Positions 43,293 to 52,422 of a stretch of DNA of 64,000 nucleotides are shown in pieces. Numbering within the stretch: the first letter of the stretch is position 1; each line of letters begins with the position of its first letter. The DNA lies in the NCBI RefSeq assembly GCF_015533855.1, contig NZ_AP024154.1, positions 1,181,001 through 1,245,000 on the forward strand. The letters run 5' to 3'. Position numbers and translations under genes: made by a program. Source of the stretch: Echinicola sp. 20G (lineage in GTDB: Bacteria; Bacteroidota; Bacteroidia; Cytophagales; Cyclobacteriaceae). The notes beneath the pieces were generated by a model. That model was not told the origin of the DNA, searched no databases, and saw only the letters and a program-made list of their open reading frames with translations.

Positions 43293-45551
43293 ATGGTATT
43301 TTTGAAAAAAGTATTGGCCCTTTTCTTTATTGTTTTGTTTCCAATGATGGTTTCCGCGCAAACGGTAATTACTGTTTTGGATGCTGAAAATGGAAATCCT
43401 ATACCGGGAGTACTCATTCGACTGTCCAACCAGACCAAGCTTATTGCTGATGAAAATGGTCAGGCCAGAGCCAATTTGAATCATCAGCTTACTGCTTTGT
43501 TTAGCCATTTAGCATATGAGGACTTGTGGAAAAACTTAGAACCCGGAAAAACAGACACAGTTCGCCTTTTCAAAAAAACCAATAGTCTTTCTGAAGTTAT
43601 TGTTTCTTCATTTGGTTCAACACGTAGCTTACTGGAACAAGCAGCAGCAGTAAGCCAAGTGAATGAAAAGGAACTTTATCGCTTCAATGAAACCTCCTTG
43701 GTCAATGCCTTTAACACGCGGTCTGGTGTAAGGATGGAGGAAAGGGCTCCTGGAAGCTACAGGATCTCCATCCGCGGTAGTTCTTTGAGAGCACCTTTTG
43801 GTGTGCGCAATGTCAAAATCTACTGGGATGACATTCCCTTTACTGCACCGGACGGGACTACGCCACTAAATATCCTTGACCTCAGCAATGTCCAAAACAC
43901 CGAAATTATCAAAGGCCCAGCTGGAAGCATTTATGGAGCAGGCAATGGTGGCGTGATCAGCTTCACTCCTAAAAAAATTAAAGCCAATAGCGCCAATGCA
44001 GATCTTGCAGTAGGTGATTTTGGCTTGCTAAAGTATCGTTTGGGAATGGAACAGTTATTAGAAAATGGGGACATTTATGCCAGTTTCGTCCAACAAAAAT
44101 CGGACGGATACAGAGACCACAGTGCCTTGGACAGAAAAGTATTCAACATGGGAGCAAATTTCTATCCCTCGAATAAACAGAGTATCTCCACCCAACTGTT
44201 GTATTCTGATCTTTTTTATGAATTGCCAGGAGGACTGACATCCGAGCAAGTGGCAGAAAACCCACAACAGGCTCGACCTGGATCAGCAGCCCAGAACGCT
44301 TCCATCAACCAGAAATCACTCTATGGTACTTTTGTTCATGAATATGATTTCAATACTAAATGGAGCAACAAAAGTGCTGCCTATATTCAAACTACAGATT
44401 TTGAAAATCCTTTTAACCTGGATTATAAAAAAGAAACCCAGTATGGCTACGGCGGAAGAACCAAGTTTACCTTAAATGATCAATGGGGACAATTTCCTGT
44501 TCGCTTGCTGCTAGGTGGAGAATACCAGTTTTCCAATACCAGCGCACAAAACTTTGGCAACCGAAATGGTCAGGCCGATACCGTGCGATTCAGTGATGAC
44601 CTGATTACCACCCAAGGATTTCTCTTTCAACAAGTCGAAGTCAACTGGACCAAAAATATGCTGATGACACTAGCTCTAAGCGAAAACTTTTCCCGCTTTG
44701 ACATCAATCGAAACATAGATGCTTCCACAGGCCTTCCTTATGCAGTAGAAAGAAAGTTCAATCCCGTCTGGGTGCCAAGACTGGCCTTTTCGGCTAAAAT
44801 CAATCGCTATTCTGCACTCTTTGGAAGCATCAGTGCCGGCTTCTCTCCTCCCACCATAGATGAAGTACGCACCAATGAAGGCTCGATCAATCTAGACCTG
44901 GAAGCAGAAAAAGGCATCAATTATGAAATGGGCTATCGTGGCAATTATAGCGACGGCAAGATCAATTTAGATATAAGTACATTCTACTTTAAATTAGATG
45001 AAACCATCACTACCTACACCAATGAACAAGGGGTAGTACTATTTAGAAATGCAGGAGCCACAGACCAAAAGGGTATTGAAGCACAAATTGACTATTCCCT
45101 GATCCGAAGCAATACAGCTTGGCTCCAAGAACTGAAACTGGGACATGCTTATTCATTTCACCACTTCTTATTCAAGAATTATGTGAATGATGGAGAAGAT
45201 TTTTCAGGAAACATGCTAACAGGCGTACCCCAAAACAACTTGGTCAACAGGTTAGATGTGGAAACCCAGTCAGGGCTTTATCTTAACGTGACCCATCAGT
45301 TTGTAAGTGAACTTCCTCTAAATGATGCCAACACGGTGATGCAGGACAGCTACAACTTACTTAATGCCCGGCTCGGTTGGCGAGGTAATCTCAGCAACAA
45401 GTTGGAGCTTGAAATATACGGAGGTGCTGACAACCTTCTGGATGAGCAATACAGTTTAGGAAATGATCTCAATGCGTTTGGAGGCAGGTATTATCAGCCC
45501 GCGGCCTTAAGAAATTTCTATGGAGGTATTAAAGTAAAAATGAGGTATTAG
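43293..45551 (+). CDS. TonB-dependent outer-membrane receptor
   Basis: A 752-residue outer-membrane protein. The signal peptide ends MMVSAQ (23), an N-terminal carboxypeptidase-regulatory-like domain spans about 24-95 (GNPIPGVLIRLSNQT), the plug domain about 105-220 (VSQVNEKELYRFNETSLVNA, RISIRGSSLRAPFGVRNVKI, IEIIKGPAGSIYGAG-like segment), and a 22-stranded barrel ends in aromatic residues (FYGGIKVKMRY). At about 750 residues it is of the siderophore/heme type, not a ~1000-residue SusC. The ligand is probably an iron complex, but no biosynthesis or partner gene is adjacent. Confidence 0.9.
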   Translation: MVFLKKVLALFFIVLFPMMVSAQTVITVLDAENGNPIPGVLIRLSNQTKLIADENGQARANLNHQLTALFSHLAYEDLWKNLEPGKTDTVRLFKKTNSLSEVIVSSFGSTRSLLEQAAAVSQVNEKELYRFNETSLVNAFNTRSGVRMEERAPGSYRISIRGSSLRAPFGVRNVKIYWDDIPFTAPDGTTPLNILDLSNVQNTEIIKGPAGSIYGAGNGGVISFTPKKIKANSANADLAVGDFGLLKYRLGMEQLLENGDIYASFVQQKSDGYRDHSALDRKVFNMGANFYPSNKQSISTQLLYSDLFYELPGGLTSEQVAENPQQARPGSAAQNASINQKSLYGTFVHEYDFNTKWSNKSAAYIQTTDFENPFNLDYKKETQYGYGGRTKFTLNDQWGQFPVRLLLGGEYQFSNTSAQNFGNRNGQADTVRFSDDLITTQGFLFQQVEVNWTKNMLMTLALSENFSRFDINRNIDASTGLPYAVERKFNPVWVPRLAFSAKINRYSALFGSISAGFSPPTIDEVRTNEGSINLDLEAEKGINYEMGYRGNYSDGKINLDISTFYFKLDETITTYTNEQGVVLFRNAGATDQKGIEAQIDYSLIRSNTAWLQELKLGHAYSFHHFLFKNYVNDGEDFSGNMLTGVPQNNLVNRLDVETQSGLYLNVTHQFVSELPLNDANTVMQDSYNLLNARLGWRGNLSNKLELEIYGGADNLLDEQYSLGNDLNAFGGRYYQPAALRNFYGGIKVKMRY

Positions 45552-45564
45552 GCTGTAAGCCGAC

Positions 45565-46497
45565 TCACTTAAACTTCACCACTTTTCCATGGGCTTGAGA
45601 AGTCATTTCCTCGGGGATGGCATGAGTGATTTCCTTATAAAGTAATTCCACCAAGCGTTTCTTCAAGAAACTTCGGGTCAAAATAATGCTTACTTCCCGG
45701 ATCGGCTCTTCACCTGCAAAAGGCCTTAATCGGGTCTTTTCTTCCTCACTCAAATCAAATGTTGCCAGCTCTGGTAATAAAGTCACTCCTTTGTATCGGT
45801 TGACCATATTCTTCAAACCTTCCAGTGATCCGCTTTCATAGTGAAAATTCATTCGCTGGAATTTGCTCTGGTCGCAAATATTAAGCACTTGATCCCTAAA
45901 GCAGTGGCCTTGCTGAAGCACCCAAAAATCATCCGCCATAAGGTCTTTCACCATGATTGATTCATGATTCAGCAAATGGTGCCCTTTAGAAAGGTAAGCG
46001 TAGAATTTCTCATAAAACATCGGTTTTTCCACAATTCCTTGTTCATCCAAAGGGGTCACGACGATTCCAAGATCCAATTCATCATTGCGCAATCGCTTGA
46101 CGATTTCCTCAGTGATCAGTTCTTCCACCTGAAGTTGTACATTGGGATATTTCTCTAAAAACCCCCTGATAAACAGGTGCAATAAATAAGGAGCCAAAGT
46201 AGGAATAATGCCCAACTTGATCACACCACTAATGTTTCCCTTGAGCTGGGCAATCATTTCATAAATTCCCTTGCTTTCAGAAACCACCTTTTTGGCTTGT
46301 TCGATCAACTGAGCACCAGTTTCTGTGGGGATTACAGGCATCTTAGATCGGTCAAAAATCACCACATCCAGCTCTCGCTCCAATTTATGGATTTGAGCAC
46401 TCAAGGTAGGTTGAGTAACAAAACAAGCCTCTGCAGCGTGTCCAAAGTGACGGTGCTTATCCACCGCCAACACGTATTCCAATTGTTGGATGGTCAT
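45565..46497 (-). CDS. oxyR: Hydrogen-peroxide-sensing LysR regulator OxyR
   Basis: A 310-residue LysR protein. The HTH is at 1-60 (LEYVLAVDKHRHFGHAAEAC, TQPTLSAQIHKLE) and the effector domain at about 90-300. The redox-active pair is clear: WVLQQGHCFRDQVLNICDQS places cysteines at 199 and 208, the same numbers as E. coli OxyR C199/C208. Peroxide forms the disulfide and activates antioxidant genes. A -7 element (46535-46542) and an AT-rich inverted repeat (46558-46580) upstream would suit autoregulation. Converges on the TonB receptor with a 13-base gap. Confidence 0.94.
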   Translation of the reverse strand: MTIQQLEYVLAVDKHRHFGHAAEACFVTQPTLSAQIHKLERELDVVIFDRSKMPVIPTETGAQLIEQAKKVVSESKGIYEMIAQLKGNISGVIKLGIIPTLAPYLLHLFIRGFLEKYPNVQLQVEELITEEIVKRLRNDELDLGIVVTPLDEQGIVEKPMFYEKFYAYLSKGHHLLNHESIMVKDLMADDFWVLQQGHCFRDQVLNICDQSKFQRMNFHYESGSLEGLKNMVNRYKGVTLLPELATFDLSEEEKTRLRPFAGEEPIREVSIILTRSFLKKRLVELLYKEITHAIPEEMTSQAHGKVVKFK

Positions 46498-46534
46498 GTG
46501 TCAATCTGGTTTTTAGCCCTTAAAAACATGAAAG

Positions 46535-46542
46535 CAAAGATA
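46535..46542 (-). promoter_or_regulatory. Candidate -7 element for oxyR
   Basis: The minus strand reads TATCTTTG, an exact TAnnTTTG, 38 bases before the oxyR start codon. No TTG at the ideal -33 distance. Confidence 0.45.
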
Positions 46543-46557
46543 TAAATCTTTTTCTTT

Positions 46558-46580
46558 TTATTTAGATTTGATATAAATAA
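46558..46580. promoter_or_regulatory. AT-rich inverted repeat upstream of oxyR
   Basis: TTATTTA (46558-46564) and TAAATAA (46574-46580) around nine bases, just upstream of the -7 element. Its position suits an autoregulatory LysR-type operator; the low complexity makes it uncertain. Confidence 0.3.
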
Positions 46581-46841
46581 TAATCTGATTTGCCGTATCC
46601 ATGCTTATTACATTAAATTCTTCGCCCAATTGATCAGAAGCATTCTAACTGCCATATAGGCCTCAGGACCGAAACAGACGATATTTTTTTTTCCATTCAT
46701 AACATAAAAGCTAACAATCATGTCTTTTTAACACCTTTACTTGTTGTATAATTCAGGCATCTAAAAATTCCTATTAACTTTACCAAAATAGTCACACGCC
46801 TATCCCAAATTATACCCACAACATTCAGTGATCTATACCCT

Positions 46842-47879
46842 ATGAGTTTATTGAGCCTTCATGAGATTAGTAAAAAGTTTCCTCAGTCCAAGCAATTTGC
46901 GGTAAAGGATATTTCTCTGGAAATTGGAGAGGGTGAAATTTTAGCCATAGTAGGTGAAAATGGCTCAGGAAAAACCACCTTATTGAAGCTTATTGCAGGC
47001 ATGGAACACCCAGACTCTGGTCGAATTATTTCTTCGGGACAAACCATTGTCAATGGTAAAACCGCCACCCCTGCCAACCAAAGAGGTGTCGGTGTTGTAT
47101 TTGAAGATTACGCTCTTTTCCCTCAAATGAACATCTTGGAAAATGTGCGTTGTGCCTTGCACCAACAGGAAAAAAATGCCAAGCAAATTGCCAAAGACAG
47201 CCTAGCTTTGGTAGGACTTGAGGATAGTTTTGGGGCTTATCCTCACCAACTTTCCTCTGGACAGCGCCAGAGAGCCGCATTGGCCAGGGCTTTGGCATCA
47301 AGGCCCAAACTATTGCTTTTGGATGATCCTTTCAAAAGCCTTGACACCCGCTTCAAAAACGAGATCAGTGAAGACTTGAGGGACATCGTTAAAACCAGTG
47401 GTGTCACGACGATTTTTGCCAGTCATCACGCAAAGGATGCGCTTTCTGTTGCGGACAGGATTGCTATCCTTCATAAGGGAAAATTACAGCAAGTGGACGA
47501 TCCGGTCAATATTTATAAATCTCCTGCCAATGCCTATGTAGCCAACTTTTTTGGTAAGAGAAATGAGATCATTGCCACACCAACAGAAGATGGTTTTTAT
47601 TCTGGTTTTGGATTTATCCCAGATCCTAACTCCAAAAATTATACGGAGAAAGTAAAAATCCTTTTCCGCTCAGAAGATGCCAAAATCAAAAAAAGTACTG
47701 AACAACCTCTCAGCGGTGAGGTGGTAAGAACCCTGTATTATGGGGACCACCAAATCGTAAAACTGGTAGATGATGAAGGTAGGCAAATCAGTATTAAAGC
47801 AGCTCCTAACCGCAACTTTGTCAAAAACGACCGCATGTTTTTTACCATTGGTAAATACGAAATAGAAGAAGCTTTCTAG
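46842..47879 (+). CDS. Orphan ABC-transporter ATPase with TOBE-like C-domain
   Basis: A 345-residue ATPase of the MalK/PotA/FbpC type (importer ATPases). The Walker A GENGSGKT (38-45) and signature LSSGQRQRAALARALA (137-152) are intact. Three switch residues differ: the Q-loop Gln is E88 (VFEDYALFP), the Walker B catalytic Glu is D162 (LLLLDDPFKSLD), and the H-loop reads SHH (H195 kept, Asp lost). Residues about 235-345 are a TOBE-like regulatory domain (RSEDAKIK, VVRTLYYGDHQIVKL). No permease or binding protein is adjacent. It may be a low-rate ATPase or regulatory subunit; this is inference. Confidence 0.85.
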   Translation: MSLLSLHEISKKFPQSKQFAVKDISLEIGEGEILAIVGENGSGKTTLLKLIAGMEHPDSGRIISSGQTIVNGKTATPANQRGVGVVFEDYALFPQMNILENVRCALHQQEKNAKQIAKDSLALVGLEDSFGAYPHQLSSGQRQRAALARALASRPKLLLLDDPFKSLDTRFKNEISEDLRDIVKTSGVTTIFASHHAKDALSVADRIAILHKGKLQQVDDPVNIYKSPANAYVANFFGKRNEIIATPTEDGFYSGFGFIPDPNSKNYTEKVKILFRSEDAKIKKSTEQPLSGEVVRTLYYGDHQIVKLVDDEGRQISIKAAPNRNFVKNDRMFFTIGKYEIEEAF

Positions 47880-47996
47880 AATTGACCATTCACAAAATCA
47901 ATCTTAAGGATTAGAAACGGATACTTGATAAATCAAATATCAAAGGTTATTTTGAAGGAATTATTTTCTGTCACATTAACCTAAACCCTTCTAATC

Positions 47997-49316
47997 ATGT
48001 CTACAAAGAATGACTCCCATTTTTCCAGAAGAAAGTTCATGGGAGCCTCCCTTTTGAGTGCCACAGGCCTCAGCTTATGGCCCCATCTCAATTTTGCCAA
48101 ATCTAAGGATCAGCTTAGCACATTACCTGCATCCAGTAAGGTCAGGCTTGGCTTTATCGGTATGGGTCGTCAATCTTACGGCATCATGAAGGGAATGATG
48201 TCCATTCCCCAAGTGGAAATCATCGCAGGGTGTGATGTATATGGGATAAAAAGAGAACGCTTCCAACATGCAGTAGGCGAACATTATGGTAAAAACCCAA
48301 TTGAAATTCCGGTTTATGAGAAATACCAAGATTTGCTTTCCAGAGAAGATATAGATGCAGTGGTCATAGCCACCCCGGATTTTTGGCACGCGCTGATTGC
48401 CATTGATGCTTGCCGCGCCAAGAAAGATGTTTACTTGGAAAAACCTTTGACCTTTACCATCAAAGAAGGACAAGCGCTGGTCAAAGCGGTTAGAGACAAC
48501 GGCACCGTATTGGCAGTAGGAAGCCAACAGCGCTCAGAAACCAATTTCCAGTATGCTGTTCGCTTGGTCCAAAAAGGACACATTGGGAAAATCAAAAAGG
48601 TTATGGTCAATGTGGGCCAACCGGAATCTCCAAAACCATATGATCTCCCCAAAGAAACCGTTCCGGCAGATTTAAATTGGAAACTCTGGCTTGGACCAAT
48701 CAAGCCTGTACATTATAACCATGAATTAGACCCGCCTATTTCGATCAATCCAGCCAAAAACGAAGATCTCTGGGGAGCATGGAGGTGGTACGAAGAAACT
48801 GGTGGAGGCTTGATGACTGACTGGGGAGCCCACATGTTTGACATTGCCCAATGGGGAATCAGCATGGACCGAAATGGACCAGTGGAGGTTATCCCAGCAA
48901 TGGGAAACAGCCCATTGACCTTCAAATATGAAAATGGTATAGTGATGACCACGGAGCCATTTGATGGAGATACCCGTGGAATAAAATTCATAGGAGAAAA
49001 AGGCTGGATCCAAGTTTCAAGAGGTGGTTTCAAAGCTTCTGATCCTAATCTGGTAGTCCCTGAAGATGAAGAAAGGCTCATTCAAGCCCCTCCCCATTAT
49101 ATTGACTTTATTGAAAGTGTTATCAGAAGAAAGGACCCAATTGCCACTGTAGAAATCGGGCACAGTACCTGTACCGTTTGTAGTTTGGGTAACATTGCCA
49201 ATAAACTTCAGCGTACACTCAAATGGGACCCTATCCAGCAAGTATTTATTGGGGACGAGGAAGCTATGGGCATGCTCCATTACAATTATGAAAATGGCTA
49301 TGAACTCAAAACATAA
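47997..49316 (+). CDS. Gfo/Idh/MocA oxidoreductase, exported (Tat signal)
   Basis: A 439-residue protein with a twin-arginine signal FSRRKFMGASLLSATGLS (9-26). The Rossmann motif VRLGFIGMGRQSYGIMKGMM, the catalytic loop KDVYLEKPLTFTIKEG with EKP, and the C-terminal domain (WKLWLGPIKPVHYNHEL, GGGLMTDWGAHMFDIAQWG) follow. It belongs to the secreted Bacteroidota sugar-oxidoreductase group and is likely to use a bound nicotinamide in the periplasm. It overlaps the following double-thioredoxin lipoprotein gene by 23 bases, which ties the two in expression. Confidence 0.92.
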   Translation: MSTKNDSHFSRRKFMGASLLSATGLSLWPHLNFAKSKDQLSTLPASSKVRLGFIGMGRQSYGIMKGMMSIPQVEIIAGCDVYGIKRERFQHAVGEHYGKNPIEIPVYEKYQDLLSREDIDAVVIATPDFWHALIAIDACRAKKDVYLEKPLTFTIKEGQALVKAVRDNGTVLAVGSQQRSETNFQYAVRLVQKGHIGKIKKVMVNVGQPESPKPYDLPKETVPADLNWKLWLGPIKPVHYNHELDPPISINPAKNEDLWGAWRWYEETGGGLMTDWGAHMFDIAQWGISMDRNGPVEVIPAMGNSPLTFKYENGIVMTTEPFDGDTRGIKFIGEKGWIQVSRGGFKASDPNLVVPEDEERLIQAPPHYIDFIESVIRRKDPIATVEIGHSTCTVCSLGNIANKLQRTLKWDPIQQVFIGDEEAMGMLHYNYENGYELKT

Positions 49317-50529
49317 AAAAACAATAATCCTTCTATCATGGGTGATCCTCTGCGGGCTTTTTGCCTGTGGAGGAAAGTCTGGTGATGATAAGAATAAAGA
49401 CATCCCCAAGCCTGAACCCAACACTCAAGAAAAAGCCTTTTTCACCCCAAACCCGCAAGCACTTTCAGAACAAAAAGTTGGTCAGCTTTCTATTGGCGAC
49501 TCTGCTCCCTATTTTAACCTTCCAGGTGTCGATGGACAATACCATTCCTTGGAGGAATACCAAGATGCCCAAGTACTGGTCATCAATTTTACCTGCAACC
49601 ACTGCCCAACAGCTCAGGCTTATGAAGACCGTTTTATACAAGCTGTCAAAGATTATCAGGATAAAGGGGTAGCTTTTGTGGCCATCTCCTCCAATTCACC
49701 GATAGGAATTTTACCAGAAGAACTCGGATACACTGACTTGAGCGATACATACCCCGAGATGATCGTCAGGGCGCAGGACAAGGCCTATAATTTCCCCTAC
49801 CTTTATGATGGCGACAAGCATGAGTTTTCATTGGCTTATGGTCCTACCGCCACTCCTCATGTATTTGTATTTGACCAAAACAGAAAACTAACCTATTCCG
49901 GCAGAATCGATGATTCCGAAAAGCCTGGAACCGGTCAAGCGGAGGACTTAAGGTTGGCTATTGAAAGCACCTTAAATAATCAGCCTTTGCCGGATCAGCA
50001 AGCTATCCTACCTTCTTTTGGCTGCTCCATCAAGTGGGCCTGGAAAAACCAATATGGAGAAAAGGTCAATGCAGCCTGGAAAGAAAAACCTGTAACCCTG
50101 AACAAAATAGACCTTAGTGAGCTAGAGAACCTGTTGAAAAATGACAGTGATGAATTACTGCTTCTTAACTTTTGGGCTACATGGTGTGGACCTTGCATCG
50201 TTGAATATCCAGAATTTATCGAAATCCAACGCATGTACGGTGACCGGAATTTCCACTTTGTCTCCATCAGTTTAGACGATCCCAACGCAGCAGAAAAAGT
50301 GCTTAAATTTCTCAAAAAGAAGTACTCTGCGGTCAATAACTACCTGGTTAATACAGAAGACAAATATGAAATTATTGACTTGGTCAAGAATGACTGGGAT
50401 GGAAGCCTTCCTCTCACCTTGCTTATAGAGTCGGGAGGAAAAGTAGCCTATAAAGTACCAGGAAGCATTGACCCATTAAAACTCAAAAAAGCCATAGTCA
50501 ACCACCCACTGATGGGGCGATATTATTAG
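49294..50529 (+). CDS. Lipoprotein with two thioredoxin-fold domains (redoxin + TlpA-like)
   Basis: A 411-residue product from ATG 49294 (ATG 49300 also possible), inside the end of the Gfo/Idh gene. The lipobox is GLFAC. Domain 1 (about 55-230) is an AhpC/TSA-type redoxin with INFTCNHCPTAQAYEDR (CxxC), TATPHVFVFDQNRKLTYSGR and the later FGCSIKW. Domain 2 (about 255-405) is TlpA/ResA-like with LLNFWATWCGPCIVEYPEF and LPLTLLIESGGKVAY. Both CxxC pairs are intact. The protein is a tandem thiol-disulfide oxidoreductase in the periplasm. Coupling to a secreted dehydrogenase may be functional or merely positional. Confidence 0.85.
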   Translation: MAMNSKHKKTIILLSWVILCGLFACGGKSGDDKNKDIPKPEPNTQEKAFFTPNPQALSEQKVGQLSIGDSAPYFNLPGVDGQYHSLEEYQDAQVLVINFTCNHCPTAQAYEDRFIQAVKDYQDKGVAFVAISSNSPIGILPEELGYTDLSDTYPEMIVRAQDKAYNFPYLYDGDKHEFSLAYGPTATPHVFVFDQNRKLTYSGRIDDSEKPGTGQAEDLRLAIESTLNNQPLPDQQAILPSFGCSIKWAWKNQYGEKVNAAWKEKPVTLNKIDLSELENLLKNDSDELLLLNFWATWCGPCIVEYPEFIEIQRMYGDRNFHFVSISLDDPNAAEKVLKFLKKKYSAVNNYLVNTEDKYEIIDLVKNDWDGSLPLTLLIESGGKVAYKVPGSIDPLKLKKAIVNHPLMGRYY

Positions 50530-50584
50530 GATTTTTTGCAGAAAAGTAAGTTTTTCATAAAGACAAGGACAGATTTTCAAATTT

Positions 50585-50614
50585 TTGTTTTGAAAAAGTA
50601 AATATTTATTTTTG
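50585..50614 (+). promoter_or_regulatory. Consensus Bacteroidota promoter
   Basis: TTG at 50585-50587, a spacer of exactly 19 bases, and TATTTTTG at 50607-50614: the full TTG-N19-TAnnTTTG pattern. Transcription would start about 50620, just at an inverted repeat (ACCAATT 50621-50627, AATTGGT 50633-50639) that would cap the mRNA. Best promoter in the window. Confidence 0.7.
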
Positions 50615-50676
50615 CACCTTACCAATTGTTGAAATTGGTAAGAATATTCCGCTTTCACGAAACTAAACCATTCTAC

Positions 50677-51504
50677 ATGCACCATGACCGCAGCGCTCAG
50701 TATTTTCATTGCTATGCCACCGCCAATGATAAGAGACTTTACCTGAAGGACATACAAAACCTGATCAGGATAAGAAATACCCCTCATGGTGTTGATAAGG
50801 TGATTCTTTTGATTGCTATCAGTAAGGTGAAGAGCTTAACGGTTTTTGATAAGCTTTTTATCAGGACCATCCGTAAATTGTTCGATCAACATCCCAATAT
50901 TGAACTACGAAGCATCTATTTCAAAGAGAATATTGGTCGGGATTTCAGTTCTTACGCCACCTTGCACCGAAGGGTAAAATCCATGGCCAACAATGAAGAT
51001 TATATTTTTTTCCAGAATAGAAGTGGCATTGGTCCTTATAAAAAAAGCTGGTTGGCATCATTTGCCCACCAGTTCAACAGATTTGATAACATAGCCATCT
51101 GTGGCAGCACCATCAACTTCAAAGACCACCATGGCAGGAGTCAAGATAATTTACCGCACGTGCAAACTTACGCTTTTCTCACAAAGCCTAAATTTCTCAA
51201 CATGTTTGGTGATGCTTTCCCAGCAGAAAGTGAATCAGAAAGACTCAAAATTATCCTGAATGGAGAAATAGGCTTGAGTCGGTTCTTTTTGGAACAAGGA
51301 CTTCGGATTACCTGTATGGAGTGGAAAGACAAACCTGTAAGCTCACATTGCCAACCTATCTGTGAAGATGATGTCAAAATCCGAGTGAAGGCAGATCATG
51401 CTTTTTATCACCGTAAATACTTCCGCAGAAATAAGAAGCCAAAAGTTAAAAATCCTATTCTTCACCCAACCAGTCAATATTTGAAAACCATGTTGAGTAA
51501 TTGA
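50677..51504 (+). CDS. Putative glycan-associated protein (glycosyltransferase-like)
   Basis: A 275-residue cytosolic product from ATG 50677; TTG codons at 50626 and 50629 are alternative starts. Features resemble rhamnan-synthesis-F-like glycosyltransferase proteins: VDKVILLIAISKV, YFKENIGRDFSSYATLHRRV (a GRD motif in loop), EDYIFFQNRSGIGPYKKSW, and AICGSTINFKDHHG. The match is weak and the family call may be wrong. The basic C-terminus (YFRRNKKPKVKNP) could contact membrane or nucleic acid. Driven by the promoter at 50585-50614. Confidence 0.5.
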   Translation: MHHDRSAQYFHCYATANDKRLYLKDIQNLIRIRNTPHGVDKVILLIAISKVKSLTVFDKLFIRTIRKLFDQHPNIELRSIYFKENIGRDFSSYATLHRRVKSMANNEDYIFFQNRSGIGPYKKSWLASFAHQFNRFDNIAICGSTINFKDHHGRSQDNLPHVQTYAFLTKPKFLNMFGDAFPAESESERLKIILNGEIGLSRFFLEQGLRITCMEWKDKPVSSHCQPICEDDVKIRVKADHAFYHRKYFRRNKKPKVKNPILHPTSQYLKTMLSN

Positions 51505-51514
51505 TGATAAAGAA

Positions 51515-51537
51515 AAAGGCCGATAAAATCGGCCTTT
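51515..51537. terminator. Terminator
   Basis: AAAGGCCGAT (51515-51524), loop AAA, and its complement (51528-51537), with A and T tracts. Shared by the convergent glycan-like and YcxB-like genes. Confidence 0.85.
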
Positions 51538-51545
51538 CTTATTAC

Positions 51546-52019
51546 TTATTGGATAAATCCTTTTCTTCTAAGGATTGTTTCTACAAACTTCCTTTCATTT
51601 TCCGTATTGAAAATTTTAAAAGGCAGATGAATGAACTGTGCCTTGGACATGGTCAATACAAAAGCATCTTTGGTCATCTCCGCTCTCTTGATCATGGACC
51701 AGTTAATAGGCATCCCCTGCTTGGTATTGATCTTCATTAGAATCTGACGGCTATCGATCTCATAGGCCAGCTTATCAAACATGATTTTGTTTTGTTCCAT
51801 CTGGCTTACCCCTGCAAACTGGATCACCCAAAAAAGGATATAAAGTAAATAAGCTACGATGGCCATGCTGATCCACCACCATGATGGGATCCAAAAATAT
51901 CCACAGCCAATGGCCACGGCAATCAAAATTACCCACCACTGTTCTTTGAGGACATTCGTCAAGCCCATTTTCACATATGTACCCGTTTCGAGTTTATATT
52001 TTTTGGTTTTTACAATCAT
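51546..52019 (-). CDS. YcxB-like membrane protein
   Basis: A 157-residue protein with two TM helices (about 28-45 and 52-73, WWVILIAVAIGCGYFWIPSW then IAVAYLLYILFWV-like) and a soluble C-terminal domain whose MFDKLAYEIDSRQILMKINTK, WSMIKRAEMTKDAFVLTM and KAQFIHLPFKIF segments match the YcxB/DUF-type beta domain. The function of the family is unknown. Single gene, ended by the terminator at 51515-51537. Confidence 0.55.
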   Translation of the reverse strand: MIVKTKKYKLETGTYVKMGLTNVLKEQWWVILIAVAIGCGYFWIPSWWWISMAIVAYLLYILFWVIQFAGVSQMEQNKIMFDKLAYEIDSRQILMKINTKQGMPINWSMIKRAEMTKDAFVLTMSKAQFIHLPFKIFNTENERKFVETILRRKGFIQ

Positions 52020-52188
52020 GACAATAGTTTTTCGAACGGCAAATATCTAACGATATGAGTTATTTAACAAATCAATTGGGAAATAGCCTTGATTTTTTTC
52101 CCATTTCGAAAAATAGCTACATCCTGAATTTCACCTTATTGACTTCTAACAATATTTCTTGTAAATTATCATAAACTAAAAAACTATT

Positions 52189-52422
52189 ATGAGCAGCCTC
52201 GTCATCGATATGATATTATGCGGAATAGCCTATGTGCTGCTCATCTATTTTATCGCCACGATGAACAAGCCCCCTTTCAACCGCGATAAAAACAACAATG
52301 GCGATGATGGTGATGGAGGCATAGAAGACACTACTCCTCCAAAAATTGATTTGCCGCCTGGTGTGATCTGGCCGAGTGATGGGCCTAAAAGCAAAAAACC
52401 TACCTCCCCGATGGAGGTTTAG
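52189..52422 (+). CDS. Small single-TM protein, unknown
   Basis: A 77-residue product with an N-terminal TM helix (SLVIDMILCGIAYVLLIYFI) and a short, acidic, Asn/Asp/Gly-rich cytosolic or periplasmic tail ending in a Pro-rich IDLPPGVIWPSDGPK. No family is recognised. The coding look is fair and the stop overlaps the fur stop on the other strand by four bases. Real but low-information. Confidence 0.6.
   Translation: MSSLVIDMILCGIAYVLLIYFIATMNKPPFNRDKNNNGDDGDGGIEDTTPPKIDLPPGVIWPSDGPKSKKPTSPMEV

Larger units (their letters stand above)
46498..46841. other. Intergenic region between oxyR and the ABC ATPase gene
   Basis: 344 bases with no ORF of interest. The left part holds the oxyR -7 element and the AT-rich inverted repeat. 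The right part (46600-46841) shows no consensus promoter, repeat or RNA that I can recognise; a T9 run lies near 46685-46693. Confidence 0.5.

Noticed and set aside
43293..45551. TonB receptor as SusC of a glycan-utilisation locus
   Set aside because: It is about 750 residues, has no SusD next to it, and is flanked by oxyR and a fucosidase on the other strand.
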